In this document: piece by piece, positions 1 to 10,851 of the stretch
Layout: every line of letters starts with the position of its first letter
Numbering within the stretch: the stretch's first letter is position 1
Source of the DNA: Phialocephala subalpina
Taxonomy: Eukaryota; Ascomycota; Leotiomycetes; Helotiales; Mollisiaceae
Length of the DNA stretch: 64,000 bases
NCBI GenBank assembly: GCA_900073065.1
Contig: FJOG01000026.1
Location: 80,617 to 144,616, forward strand
Direction of reading: 5' to 3'
The notes under the pieces: generated by a model
Databases searched by the model: none
What the model saw: the letters and a program-made list of their open reading frames with translations, nothing else
Told to the model about the DNA's origin: nothing
Translations under genes and position numbers: made by a program

Positions 1-1423
1 GAACAACGATGTACCTTCAAGACGTGACGCACATCGTGTGCTCCCGTCGTCCAAACATCATCGAGGATTCTCGGATAGTCTCTGAATATGGGTGCTGCCA
101 ATTGCCACCGACGAATTTCAATAGCAGACAGTGGCTTCCATGGATGTCTTCCCATCCACACCAGTGGACCATAAGAGTTATAGTATGACAGGCATCTATC
201 GGCAGAAGCTCCTAGCCGTAGCGATGTCCCAACACCTTCGGGGTCTCTCAAGTAAAGACCGGGATCAAGAGCTTGTTCTCTATCTCCGAGGGTAGTTTCG
301 GCTTTTCCGAGAGCAGTGGCTATAAAGTCTACCGACATTGGTCCTGGTACAGGTCCATAAGAAAGGGCCTTTTCTCGACATGTGGTAAAACGGCGAGCTT
401 CGACGTCCCGAGTGTCTTCGTAGTAGTCGTCTGCAGAGAACGATACCATGCACATGTACACAAGCGTCTCTGGATAAAGCTCCCCTGTGATGGTGGTAGG
501 AAAAGACACGCCAAGTGGCTTATGCCACCATGCAGCAAAGATCAACATAACGCATTTGCAGTGCGCGAAGGCGTTGAGCTGAAACCGTCACTCGTTAAAT
601 AAGTTTCAGTAGATAGGCACGGGTTACACTTGCCTCTAAAAGGCCAATTGGCAGACTTTGGGCCAATCTTGCAATGCTTTGGGCCATAAACCAAAACACT
701 TGGAAGCAGACCAGCAATTTCCCAAGGCCGTCTTTTTTACCTTTGTCGTTGATCTCTTCATCTGAAATCTTTTCGGGTAGTTCTGGATGCAGCTCGGACA
801 ACAATGCCGTGAAAAGTAAAGGACACTAGTGATGGTGCATTTGAGGGGAAGAAACTTCCCTCTGACGGCACGTGTATCAAATGCTAAGCTGCCCATATTG
901 ATGTAAAATTCTTGCTTTGTGCTGAAACGTTTCTAAAGCCTGTCAGTAGTCTTGGCCACAAAAGATGCGGTAGAGAACCGACCTCACAGCGGCTAGTTGC
1001 GATGTCGTCGCTTCCTAGTTCTGAAGAAGTGTCTTTGTTCATCCCTTCTGGGAACAAGGCGTCTTGATAGTCCCTAGACTCTACATCTTGTTGTACTGCC
1101 TGCGGTATCTGGGCTTGTCCTTTGTGGTCTCGAGTGCTCTCGGACAAGAGTCTCGCCACAGCTCTTGCTTCAATATATTGATACTAAGCCACGACAAGAA
1201 CGAGTTCAGATGCAAGCCATCCGATGACCATCTGTTTGAACTTCCTCAGCATTGGTTTGAGAGTCGAATCTGGTTCCGGGATATTGAGGTGTATTGAAGT
1301 CCAGACACACAGCGAGATCGTGATGAGATATGTCGACAACATACCGAACGTGCCTCGAGTTGTGGGATCTGGTTGCCAGGAGATGGTATTGTTGGAGCTA
1401 TTGTTGCCAAAAATGTTGAACAT
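1..1423 (-). pseudogene. Decayed multi-spanning membrane protein gene, runs off left edge
   Basis: Reading leftward from the ATG at 1423, the sequence matches a Pezizomycotina-specific membrane-protein family that I know by motif, not by function: a WQPDPTTRGTFG start, LCVWTSIHLNIPE, then GSLAFDTR, a block beginning ISDEEINDKGKKDGL, and LNAFAH. The first segment is interrupted by a TAG at about 1185 (A-stop-YQYIEARAVARL), where the family has a conserved Trp. A second break is a frame change between about 830 and 804. An intron near 970-920 has unclear borders. A 55-nt intron (633-579) uses a GC donor (GAG|GCAAGT). The last exon (578 to beyond 1) is open to the window edge and carries a YPETLVYMCM motif. 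The two lesions suggest a pseudogene, but the open long exons mean decay is recent or the lesions are sequence errors. Function unknown. Confidence 0.72.
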
Positions 1424-2408
1424 GGTCGTGATGTTTTTTCTGGGACGCAAAATTGCATCGGCTCGCGGTGTGCCTAAAAGCTAATATACTAAAGCACTAG
1501 AACACCTGGAACTTTTAATGGACCTGAACATGTCGAATTAATAGCTGCGGAGAGATTAAGGATGTACCCTGAAACATGTATCAAATGATGCTCCAATTCT
1601 TATTCCAACTTCTCTTTAATGTACTTCGAATCCTAGGATAATTGCAGTTGTACTTTGTGTCGCTCATCTTGCACATTGGGAGAGCAGACATGACCTTGAG
1701 GCAGGACTTGCGTGGAGGGCTGTGCACTTTGTTCAAGCTTCCTCAGTTCCACATCTTGACGTGCGAAAGCAAAGCCAACAAATCAAGTCGAGTTGTACTT
1801 CACTTCCAATCACGATTGGTACATTCTGCTTTGTGGCTGCATACATCGCGGCCGATGACACTGTCATCTCTGGGACTTTGCAGGCAGACGCCTGGTGTGC
1901 AGAAGAAGCGATATAGGACCTGTGACTGTCCAACAGTTTCTGAGACTTTAGAAACGAAACTGATGATGAATTCCAGCAAACTCCGATACTGTAAGGCGCC
2001 CGGGAGGTTATGCCGCTGATGGCTTCTCGGCCGTCATGTTCCGAAGTGATGATGAATGTACCTGGGTACGTGGTACATTAGTGTGTCGTTTTTTCTCAAC
2101 TCCGCAGGCAGAGTCGAAAGGAATGGCTGATTGGTCGCTTACTTTTCTTGCAGCTCCACGACCAAATACAAATTAAAACATCAAAACAGGCGAGGCTGAC
2201 ATATGTTGATGGGAAACTACCTAGGACGGTAAGGGAGGTAAATGGGAATATAGGAACCTTAGATAATCGCGGAGGCGAAACTTGGATTACATTATACATT
2301 TCATTATTTTTCGATGTTGATGGATCGTATTTCTACGACATAATTGTTGGATTGTATAATTTATATCGGCTTATGTGCTTAAAGATGGGAAAATCTCAAG
2401 CTCGCTGA
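1424..2408. other. Gene-poor stretch, nothing recognised
   Basis: Short open frames occur on both strands (for example around 1642-2019 on +), but none shows a recognisable motif or convincing splice structure. The part near 2300-2400 is AT-rich and lies just downstream of the sedolisin stop codon, so it probably holds that gene's 3' UTR. Confidence 0.5.
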
Positions 2409-4407
2409 TTAGTAGCAGGCCTTCGCGATCTCGACCAATTCTGGGAAGATCTATAGAAATCATCAGCAACGCGAGAACATCGACACTCAAGAAGGACCTA
2501 CCGGAGTTCCAAAACCAGTCAGTGGGTCCCAACCCTGGGTGACTGGGAAACCGTTAGTTCCACAGCTGGAGGTGTTTCCGCTGGTAATATCAGTGAAACC
2601 CCTGTAGCCCTTGGAATAAAGCCAAGGGTTCAAGAACCCAAGAGTTGGTTTGCCAGAAGCAAGTAAAGCATCGTTGATGAGACCGATGACACTGGAAGCT
2701 AAGGGGCAAGATGCTGATGTGCCGGAAATGGATGAGAAGGTAGCGTTCCAGACAAATGCGAAGTACAAGCCCTGAGCTGAAATATCAGGATAGCCACGGC
2801 CGTCTAGTTTTCAAGATCAGTGACTGCAGGGTGTAAGAAGAGGAGAGGACTTACTCTTGTTGTACAATCCATCGTACAAGCCGTTCAGGCCCTTGACATA
2901 CTCGTCCACGATACCGTTTTGGTACGAGGGTCGGGAGAAGTAGTTGCTGAAACCACTTCCAGTGGTGTAGAAACCATGAGTCTTTCCATCGGGGCCAATT
3001 CCATCAGGACGCCAAGCGACGACTTCTGGCTCGAACTGCTCAGTGGCACCGACGGTGGTTACGTACGGGCAACCGGCAGGGAATGCTGGCAAGAAAGTGG
3101 TCGCGTTTGTCGTAGATGATACACAATCAGCCGCGGTCTCTCCTCCAAGACCACTATCACCAGAGGAGACCAGCAGACTGATTCCACGAGCTCCGAGTTG
3201 TGCGAATGATTTGCAGACCCGATCAGCATAGGATTTGGGAACAGTTTGCTCGTCATCACCATAAGAGCTACTGATAACTTGAGGCAAGTCCTTGAGACCC
3301 GTCACGTAGTTGACCCATGTGAGATATGGCTCATTGGTGTCGGTTGGAGTGTTGATATCCGGGATGAACGGCGGACTGCCACCGGTGGAAAACGACGTCA
3401 ATGGGATAGGGTACACCATTCCCAAAAGTGTCTGAGCATCTAAGTTGGCTTCCTTGCCAATAGCATCGGCAAGTTCCTCGGCCGTCAAATTGTCGTATGA
3501 GGCAGCTGGTCCATCAGCGATCTCGATTGACGTGAATGTGAGAGCAGTCTTTGCAGCTTCAGGTCGGTATTTCTCCAAGAACAACTCAATGTCCGGACGG
3601 ATTGGGGTCTCGTTCAGGTAGTTGTTGAAGGCGACCTTGCTGAGACCTGGGACCTTAGGAGTGTAGTCAATGGTTCCATAAAGAGTTCTGAAGCACTCAA
3701 TCGTGACTGGGAAGAACTGGCAGACCTTTGCAATGGTCGCGTTAGAAGGTGGTGTGTACCCTGGAGGATACCATGGCTGCGAGAATTGCATATGGTCTGT
3801 CGTTTGTTGCTTGGCTCGCATGAAAGAAGTGGTTGGCTGAATTGTGTCAATCAACTCATGGAGATGAGATGGGAGCGACCACTCAGACGTGCGGACAATT
3901 CTTCCACCGTCTTCATGCTCAAAGACAGAGTACTCAGCATCAAGCAGACGCTCTGCTGACTCGACATCGATGTAGACATGGATCCAATCCTTCGCAGGAC
4001 TGTAATTTGCGAGCGTGACACCATTGTCAAACAGCCACTCGTGTACCAGGTCCAAGGTCTCGTCTGCTGGCTTGACAAGCTCATTCACATCTTCATCACT
4101 GAGATGTTGGCCATAACGTTGGTGGTCTGGATCCGAAACTATAGAATACGGGTTAGGGCATTGCTGGGGTGGGGAGACACGAGCTCATACCTTCATACAG
4201 ATGACGTTCCAATTCCTCGAAATTGTCTTGCTTCAGGCCAATCTGCATGTGAAGCATATGATTTCCCGGTGCTCGATCAATTGGAGTCCATTTCTTGGGT
4301 ACAGGATGAACTTCCTTGACGGAGTAAGCTGTTCGTGACTTGATGGGTGTGCCAAAGGCAGCTTGAGCACCCAGAGCCACCGAGAGGAAAATTGAGAGGT
4401 CCAACAT
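2409..4407 (-). CDS. Secreted sedolisin (S53 tripeptidyl-peptidase-like serine-carboxyl protease)
   Basis: Acid peptidase of family S53, which releases tripeptides or cuts internally in proteins outside the cell. Four exons: 4407-4191, 4138-2855, 2803-2502 and 2450-2409, giving 614 aa. Introns are 52, 51 and 51 nt. The ATG at 4407 was chosen because it starts a signal peptide (MLDLSIFLSVALGAQAAFG). A long activation propeptide follows (to about residue 190), then the catalytic domain. Catalytic residues visible are Glu302 and Asp306 in EANLD, oxyanion Asp400 in SSGDSG, and nucleophile Ser530 in SGTSAS. The C-terminal Ca-site segment (FTDITSG and GWDPLTGFGTP) is present. The last exon encodes only IFPELVEIAKACY. 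All family hallmarks are intact, so an active secreted protease is likely. The exact specificity (endo- or tripeptidyl) cannot be read from sequence. Confidence 0.95.
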
Positions 4408-5483
4408 TCTGACCGAAAGACAGAAGAAGCAGGCAGAGAGAGACTTGGGAATCCGAGGACTGACCAGCTCTGGACGAGGGGCCGCTCGAAGCTTTAAGGG
4501 AAGGAGGCTGCAGTAACCAACAGCTTCCCCGCCGAGCTTGAAATTGCACTTTGAAGCTCCATCTTCCCTCTGCAAGGATGGACCGATGTAAATTTACGGA
4601 GGGACCCTTCGTACATCAGCATTGTCCCTGCCTTAGTGGGACTTTCCTCCAAACAAATTACCCTGCTTTGGGCGCGCCGTCTGACTTGCTGCAGCTTTCC
4701 TGGGTAATCATTTCGTGATGGATAAACTGAGGCGGGTTGCCATACGGACCTTACCGACCTTCCCGAACGAGCATAAGTTTGATGATGAAAACGAGTCGAC
4801 TTAGGCCATCTCCAATTAGACCTCTCGCCTCGAGCTGTTTATAATCACGTAAAATGCACATCCGCGCGAAAACAACAGTCAGAGCGGGGCTGCCGAGTAG
4901 GACCCGATGAGATAAGAAGGAGGGTAAGAAATTTAGATGAACTTCAGGGAAGACACCCGAGCTGGACCGAGCCGCTGGAATTTCAGTTGCCCGATGGAAG
5001 CAAGTGGGAAAATATGACGATGAGAACATTCGTACCACGTATGAAGCCATCTGCAATTTGTCTCGCGATATCGACTGCATATGGCTGCTTCATTGTCTGC
5101 TTTTGGCATCGCCTTTCTTGACTGTAAATGTTCAGCCGAGTATGGGATATTCTTGAGCCTTCAAATGTCCGAGCATGGGCATGATAACTCAGAATTCTAT
5201 TTACTTTCACATAGCCTCACCGTCTCACAATCACTGGGTATAGTCTCAACGTCTCATTCATTTTGTAGCTTCCAAATCATAGGAAACGAATGGTATCATA
5301 AATCCATGCCAAATCCACGCCTGAGCCACATGGCCATCAATCCGCCCTCAAATCACACTCAAAGCCTCCAACTCCCGCTAAATCAAAGCAAGCAAAGGTA
5401 ACTCGTCCTACATCTCACCATCCATATCTCATCCAAGGCAGACGCCAGCGTCTCCTTGCTCATCGTCCTCCCATTATAATCCC
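4408..5483. other. Intergenic, sedolisin upstream region
   Basis: No gene recognised. It contains the presumed promoter of the sedolisin (minus strand, from 4408 rightward) and the 3' flank of the 5484-6212 gene. Short open frames here lack introns with good signals and show no motif. Confidence 0.5.
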
Positions 5484-6212
5484 TTACACCCTATATGAAG
5501 GTGGCGGACTTCGACTCAGCGACCTGACACTAGGACTACGTCTCGGCGCCGCAAACCTGACTCTCGGTCTATCTTCTGGTCTGCCACCCGATCTTCCTCT
5601 CGATGGCTCTGCTCGCGGTCGCTGCGCTTGTGGTGTGTGGGAGCTCGAACTTGCTCCCTGAGACTGCTGCCACTCCGCAGGCCAGCCTGTTGGAGGAAAG
5701 TTTCCACCTTGAGGCGGCCTCTGCGCAGATTGGTCATCCGTCCATCCATACTTGACATCTTGAGGGTATGATTGTGCTTGAGGCTGCGGCTGAGATACCG
5801 GTGCTGCCTGCTGCGGAGGACGTTGAGCACCGACCAACGGAGGAGGTGTAGCCACTGCAGCATTGTACGGGGGAGGTCTCTGCTGAAGAGCAAGCTGAGG
5901 ATTCGAGTAGTTCGTAGGCTTCAAGATAGGCTTCGGTCTCGGGCTAGGACTCTCGCGCCTGTATTTGCCATCGTAAGAGTGAGGTCTGTTGCGTCTGTCA
6001 TCTCGATCGTATGAATGTCTTCTTCTCGAATGCGATCGTCGACGGCGATGCTCGGATCTCGAGGGGCGACTGTCCGGTGGGAAGATTCGATATTGTTCTT
6101 CTTCAAGGGCGGCAGCCTCCTCTTCCAGCCTCTGCTTGTCGCGCTTATTTTGCTGATGCTTGTGGATGATGTAGCCAGCTGCTACAATTTCGAGGCCACC
6201 GAGGAGAACCAT
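5484..6212 (-). CDS. Hypothetical membrane-anchored, Arg/Ser- and Pro/Gln-rich protein
   Basis: Single-exon frame of 242 aa. The N-terminus (MVLLGGLEIVAAGYIIH) is a plausible short membrane anchor. It is followed by a charged helix (about residues 20-42, KRDKQRLEEEAAALEEEQ), an Arg/Ser-rich stretch (about 45-90) and a Pro/Gln-rich low-complexity tail to residue 242. The same architecture (hydrophobic N-terminus, basic and proline-rich tail) is seen in uncharacterised ascomycete proteins. An upstream exon cannot be excluded because the frame stays open for a few codons before the ATG at 6212. Function unknown; compositional bias is the main thing visible. Confidence 0.7.
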   Translation of the reverse strand: MVLLGGLEIVAAGYIIHKHQQNKRDKQRLEEEAAALEEEQYRIFPPDSRPSRSEHRRRRSHSRRRHSYDRDDRRNRPHSYDGKYRRESPSPRPKPILKPTNYSNPQLALQQRPPPYNAAVATPPPLVGAQRPPQQAAPVSQPQPQAQSYPQDVKYGWTDDQSAQRPPQGGNFPPTGWPAEWQQSQGASSSSHTPQAQRPRAEPSRGRSGGRPEDRPRVRFAAPRRSPSVRSLSRSPPPSYRV

Positions 6213-7639
6213 GTTGGCAGATGCGGTAAAGTTACTCGACTTGTAAGTTGGTTGTTCTGGAGTTGATTTCCTGTGATGTTCATGAATAGGTAGATGTTGA
6301 CTGTTGTCAGAAGATTGTGGAAAAATATCGTGGAGGGGTTATGAGGCTGAGCCTCTCAGCTGCTGAGTGAGGCAAATACCCAAGCCGGCGTCACCGAGCA
6401 TGTGTGGAGAGCGGCTACCACGGGCTCTTATCAGCGAATCAAACCTCAATGTTCCATGACTGATCAGAACATTAGTTTCGGGAACGTCTCCGGTCTGATG
6501 ATCATCAGTATTTTGACACATGGTCTGATCTTCTGAGTTGTCGAGAAGAATGTGAAAATGATGTCAGGACGAGGCTGCCCATTCGGACCTGAAGTTTCCG
6601 AGTGAAAGTCATCAACCTTGTGCCTGAGGCATCAAGCTCAATACTGAAGCAGGATCCAGTCTTAGCGACGTCTTAGTCCAATTCCCGATACACCCTAGAT
6701 CACATCTCAGGCATTATCATTATCACAAGAATTATCTTCCAACCACTCTCATCCGATTACCTCTCAGCTTTTCAAGCGTTCTCCAAGCAGTCCAGGCAAA
6801 GCTGGGAGATTGAAAGAGCTACCGAAGTGGATGTCAGAAGTATCGGCAAAAAGGATACTCCTTTCTTTGCCCAATGTGATCCGTGGGCTGGACAACTTGC
6901 AATTCCCACGGGAGCACACTGTGCAAAGCGTCATTGCACTCTGTTGGCATCTTCCAAATATCTAAAATCGAAAAGTTAGTTCCGTAAACCAGTCTGGTGA
7001 GCCGCTTTACTGAGGCCCCATTCCGTCGAAATTATATTCAAGCTGACGTTTGGTACTTTCAATCGAATTTTTACTGTACTCCGATGTTCCATTGACGCAG
7101 GTTTGACTGAAGTCTGGGCTATATGGAAGAATTATGAATTTTTTGTCGGGTCGTCTTTTTCCTTCTTCCGCTCCTTTGGTCTCAATACAGTTAATTGGAT
7201 CTTCCTCCGGCCCTATTCCCTGCAGAGAGCGGCGCAGTTGAAGGTCTACGGCTATCAGAGTTTCTTTGTCGGGATCACTCTCTTCCGAATGCTCTTGCAT
7301 TCGGCCGTACAAATGTGCCACTCACGATACTTGAACCTCCGTGGCCAGAAATAAGCTAGGTGTGTTGGTACTGTACTGTATCGAGTGCAATCAATGGGAA
7401 GGCAGCAATTACGCCTATGATCTTCCGTGTATTGCTGAGGCTTAATGCCAAGTCATTTGTCAAGTGATTCCACAGCAGCTGGGTGACGAAACGGTGTCGC
7501 CGTACTGTCATACCACAAAGAAGTTTTCGCTTAGGCTACCTGTTATCAGTGCCTTACCTTGCCTCGTCTGTGTCTTAAAACTCGTCGCGAAGCTAGGTTT
7601 TATTAATATGAGAAAGTTAAGGTCACTTTGATCTACCCA
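6213..7639. other. Intergenic, no supported gene
   Basis: Contains several small open frames, the longest being 7007-7321 on minus (104 aa, hydrophilic). None shows recognisable motifs or splice structure. The region lies between a minus-strand gene and a transporter relic and may be partly decayed sequence. Confidence 0.45.
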
Positions 7640-8207
7640 AATCAGACTTGGAGAGTACCAACCGGCCTCGGGACAGCATGCTGCTTCTCAACACTTACGA
7701 AATGGAACACGTTGTTGATGTCAAGATACTGAGCACTACAAATTTTGCCGAAGAGGAGCACGAATTGTCGCCATGGCGGGCATACTTTCGATTATGGAGC
7801 TTTGCAAGTCCCTTGGACTTGTTCGTCTCATTGGAGCTGGAACTGCGTATCTATTGATGACTCTCATCTTTGGATCTCTTAACGCTTTCAACGATCGCGC
7901 AGTAGCTCATATCGCCAGTCTAGCGATTACTAGAGCTCTGTTGAGGAAGCCAGAAATACCTCTGTTGGATGATGCGACCAGTGAGTTGAATTTTGAAAGC
8001 CAAATTCAGGTAGCGGATGCGATGAGGAAGGTGGCGAAGGGTGGAACCATGATTCATGTTACGCATCGGGTGGGTGTGATGAAGGGAGTGGATGTGGTGT
8101 TCGTTATGGAGAGAGGGAGGGTGGTGGAGTCGGGACAGTACGAGGAATTGATTGCGAGTGGAGGAAAGCTTAGGGATATGATAGGGGAGATTGTTAGTCA
8201 GGCTTGA
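7640..8207 (+). pseudogene. Relic of an ABC transporter: C-terminal nucleotide-binding half-domain
   Basis: The open frame ending at 8207 matches the last ~110 residues of an MDR/ABCB-type ATPase domain. It reads AITRALLRKP, a degraded Walker B and D-loop (LLDDATSELN instead of LLDEATSALD), an H-loop His in HVTHR, then VVFVMERGRVVESGQYEEL. Nothing upstream encodes Walker A, the LSGGQ signature or membrane helices. The block before the ALLRKP motif (AHIASLAITRALL) no longer resembles a signature region. A Walker B Glu to Asp change and the missing 5' nine-tenths of the gene make this a non-functional remnant. The frame downstream of 7900 remains open, so decay looks incomplete. Confidence 0.8.
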
Positions 8208-8737
8208 ATGAATTGTATTGTTCTCAAGGCGAAGTTTGATACCTCTGATGATCTGGTGAACAGCTTTCAGACTTGATTTCAGCTTCTAACACATTTTTAT
8301 TGCTTCTTTTTCGATTTTGTTGTTCATCTTGGACAAAAGTGCCTAGCTTCTTTTCAAATGTATCTCCTTCACTCGTACTCTGGCTTCCGACTTTGTCGAG
8401 AAAGGATTCTTTCCTATGCTCGCATGTTGATTTTCAGCCAGATGAGGAAGGCAGAGCCGAGCGACCCCTGAAACCCCGCCAACGACAATTGAGCCTGACA
8501 GCCTCATTAGGCCATTACGCCTTAGCGACAAGCACATCATCCGCTATCGCAGCTCAAACGCCAAAGATTTTGAACAAGCTCTTTGAAGGTTGCCAATTTT
8601 CACTCTTTCGTCCTTCAAAGCCTCTCACATTTCAACGAGAATCTTATCTAGAACTTATCACGAGATTGAGATACTTCTTCGACATCAAAGAGAACGCGAT
8701 TGAGGCCGAGAGGGCGTGAGAGGAGGGGTAATTTGAA

Positions 8738-9891
8738 ATGGCGGACGCAGCTGCTGAGTTGGAGGAGCGAGGAATGGTGAGGACGTTGAAGGATCTCTTT
8801 GCTGGAGCTGCTGGTGGGATTGCTCAAGTACTTCTGGGTGAGTTTGTTTTTGCCCTATGAGCTTCAAATCTCCTCCATCTCTCATCCAATTGCGTTCTTT
8901 CCTTGTTTGCGTTTTCGATATCACGTGCATTCATAAGTGGGCATGCGTTCAATTCCTGATATTCAGTCTCAACTCTTGTTACTTTCACCTGGAGTCTTCA
9001 CAAGCTCTATTTCTTCATATTAAACTCATATCTATACGTCAACATCTCAAATATGACCTTCCTTCTGACACTCCACTAGGCCAACCCTTCGACATAGTCA
9101 AAGTCCGCCTCCAAACCACAACCCAATACCCCAACGCCCTCATCGCCGCCAAAGAAATCTACGCCAAAGAAGGTGCCCTCGCTTTCTACAAAGGCACTCT
9201 CACTCCGTTAATCGGAATCGGAGCCTGCGTTTCCGTCCAATTCGGTGCATTCCACGAAGCCCGTCGCCGCCTCGAGACCTACAACACCCAAAAGAACCCT
9301 CTATCTCCAGGTCTCTCATACGGCCAGTACTATCTCGCAGGAGCATTTGCCGGAGTTGCGAACTCGGTGATCTCAGGTCCCATTGAGCACGTGAGAATTA
9401 GGTTGCAGACACAACCTCATGGTGCTGCTAGACTTTACAATGGCCCTTTGGACTGTGTGCGGAAGCTGTCTGCTCATGAAGGTGTTCTAAAGGGCCTGTA
9501 TCGTGGTGAAGCAGTCACTGTTCTGCGAGAAGCGCAAGCATACGGAGTATGGTTCTTGGCTTTCGAATACATGATGAACGCGGACGCATTACGAAACAAA
9601 ATCGACCGCAAGGAAATCCCTAGTTACAAGATTGCATTCTATGGTGGTCTTGCTGGAGAGGCGTTGTGGCTGGCGAGTTATCCGTTTGATGTTGTGAAGA
9701 GTAAGATGCAGAGTGATGGGTTTGGGACGGAACAGAAATTCAAGGGCATGAATGACTGCTTCAGGCAAACGTTCCGAACGGAGGGATTGAGAGGGTTTTG
9801 GAAGGGTATCGCGCCGACGTTGTTGAGGGCTATGCCGGTTAGTGCGGGGACTTTTGCAGTTGTGGAGATGACGATGAGAGCGATATCCTAA
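8738..9891 (+). CDS. Mitochondrial solute carrier, YMC1/YMC2-like
   Basis: Inner-membrane transporter of the SLC25 family. Two exons: 8738-8837 and 9080-9891, giving 303 aa. The intron is 242 nt, long for this window. The ATG at 8738 starts MADAAAELEERGM, followed by the first helix (FAGAAGGIAQVLLG). Three carrier repeats show the P-x-D/E-x-x-K/R signatures QPFDIVKVRLQ, GPIEHVRIRLQ and YPFDVVKSKMQ, each followed by a G-rich helix (YKGTLTPL, YRGEAVTVLRE, WKGIAPTLLR). The GPIEHVRIRLQ second signature and overall spacing fit yeast Ymc1/Ymc2 and related amino-acid or carnitine carriers best. The substrate cannot be deduced from sequence. All three repeats are complete, so the protein should be functional. 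Confidence 0.93.
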
Positions 9892-10851
9892 AGAGGATGA
9901 GAGACGCTTGGGAGAAACATAGAGAACACTTTCACAAGACCTGCCGAGGATGGATGCAATAGAAAAGGCAGCTGTTCATTTTGAGAGCGAAGATATAATT
10001 CGTTGCAAGGTATTCTACGAAAACGGTTCTTGCACTTGAGAGAGCTCCAAATCATATCCAACGATCCTCAGGTGGTGTTACATCACGATCCCAAAAGTCT
10101 CGAGCCAATACGAGGAAGTATAGATACAACTCACATTCACTCACCAGATGCCGGATAGTGCGATCCTCAGATTTGTTTGTTGCACATCGCGCTAACTAGG
10201 TGGCCCAATAAGAACCTTTCCATGTCTCGAAGCACGTGGACTAAAAGACCGTTTGAAAGTCCAAAAGCTGACTCGGGAGTTCGTAGTATATCTCAACTTC
10301 GAAAGTTCCAAAAAGGTTTAGAATATTAAGCCTCTCTCTGCAAATATAAAAATGCTCTCATCACATGTCGACTGGACTTTGGCATCCATGTGGACCAATC
10401 ACGAGTGCCCATGGAGCAGAGAAGGCGATGTGTGTTTCTCGATTCCCAACTCTCACGAATTTATTTTATTGGTCTCTCAGTAACTGCGTGGTAAGCGAAG
10501 GCCATCTTTTTGGCCTCCAAACTCGGCAACAGCTTGAGGCTGGCCACTCACAGCCAGTCATTATCTCCGGTCGCAATTATACAACGGCATTGGTTGGAAC
10601 CTTGTCCCAACCAGGGTGATAATATTTGACAGTATTGCGATGTGAAGAGACAGGTACGACTTGATCGTTCTCACAAGTTTAGTTATGAAGACTCTTTGGG
10701 CCAGTGGAAGTTCATTCGATTTACGTGAGATCCTTGGACATTGTATCTGTTGTTTGTAACAGCTCCTCTTGCAAGTTATCGATTCATGTTCGCCTTCCTA
10801 ATGCATACCAGCACTTGTTTCCCAACGCCATTCGTCATGCCATCTACTTGC
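9892..10851. other. Intergenic between carrier and RINT1 genes
   Basis: No gene recognised. This is the convergent 3' flank of the mitochondrial carrier (+) and of the RINT1/TIP20 gene (-). Short frames near 10365-11022 are shadows or chance. Confidence 0.55.

Noticed and set aside
1642..2019. 125-aa plus-strand frame and its overlaps
   Set aside because: Cys/Ser/Leu-rich, no domain, overlaps equally long frames on both strands.
7007..7321. 104-aa minus-strand frame with hydrophilic composition
   Set aside because: No motif, no intron signals and no neighbours that support it; could be chance.
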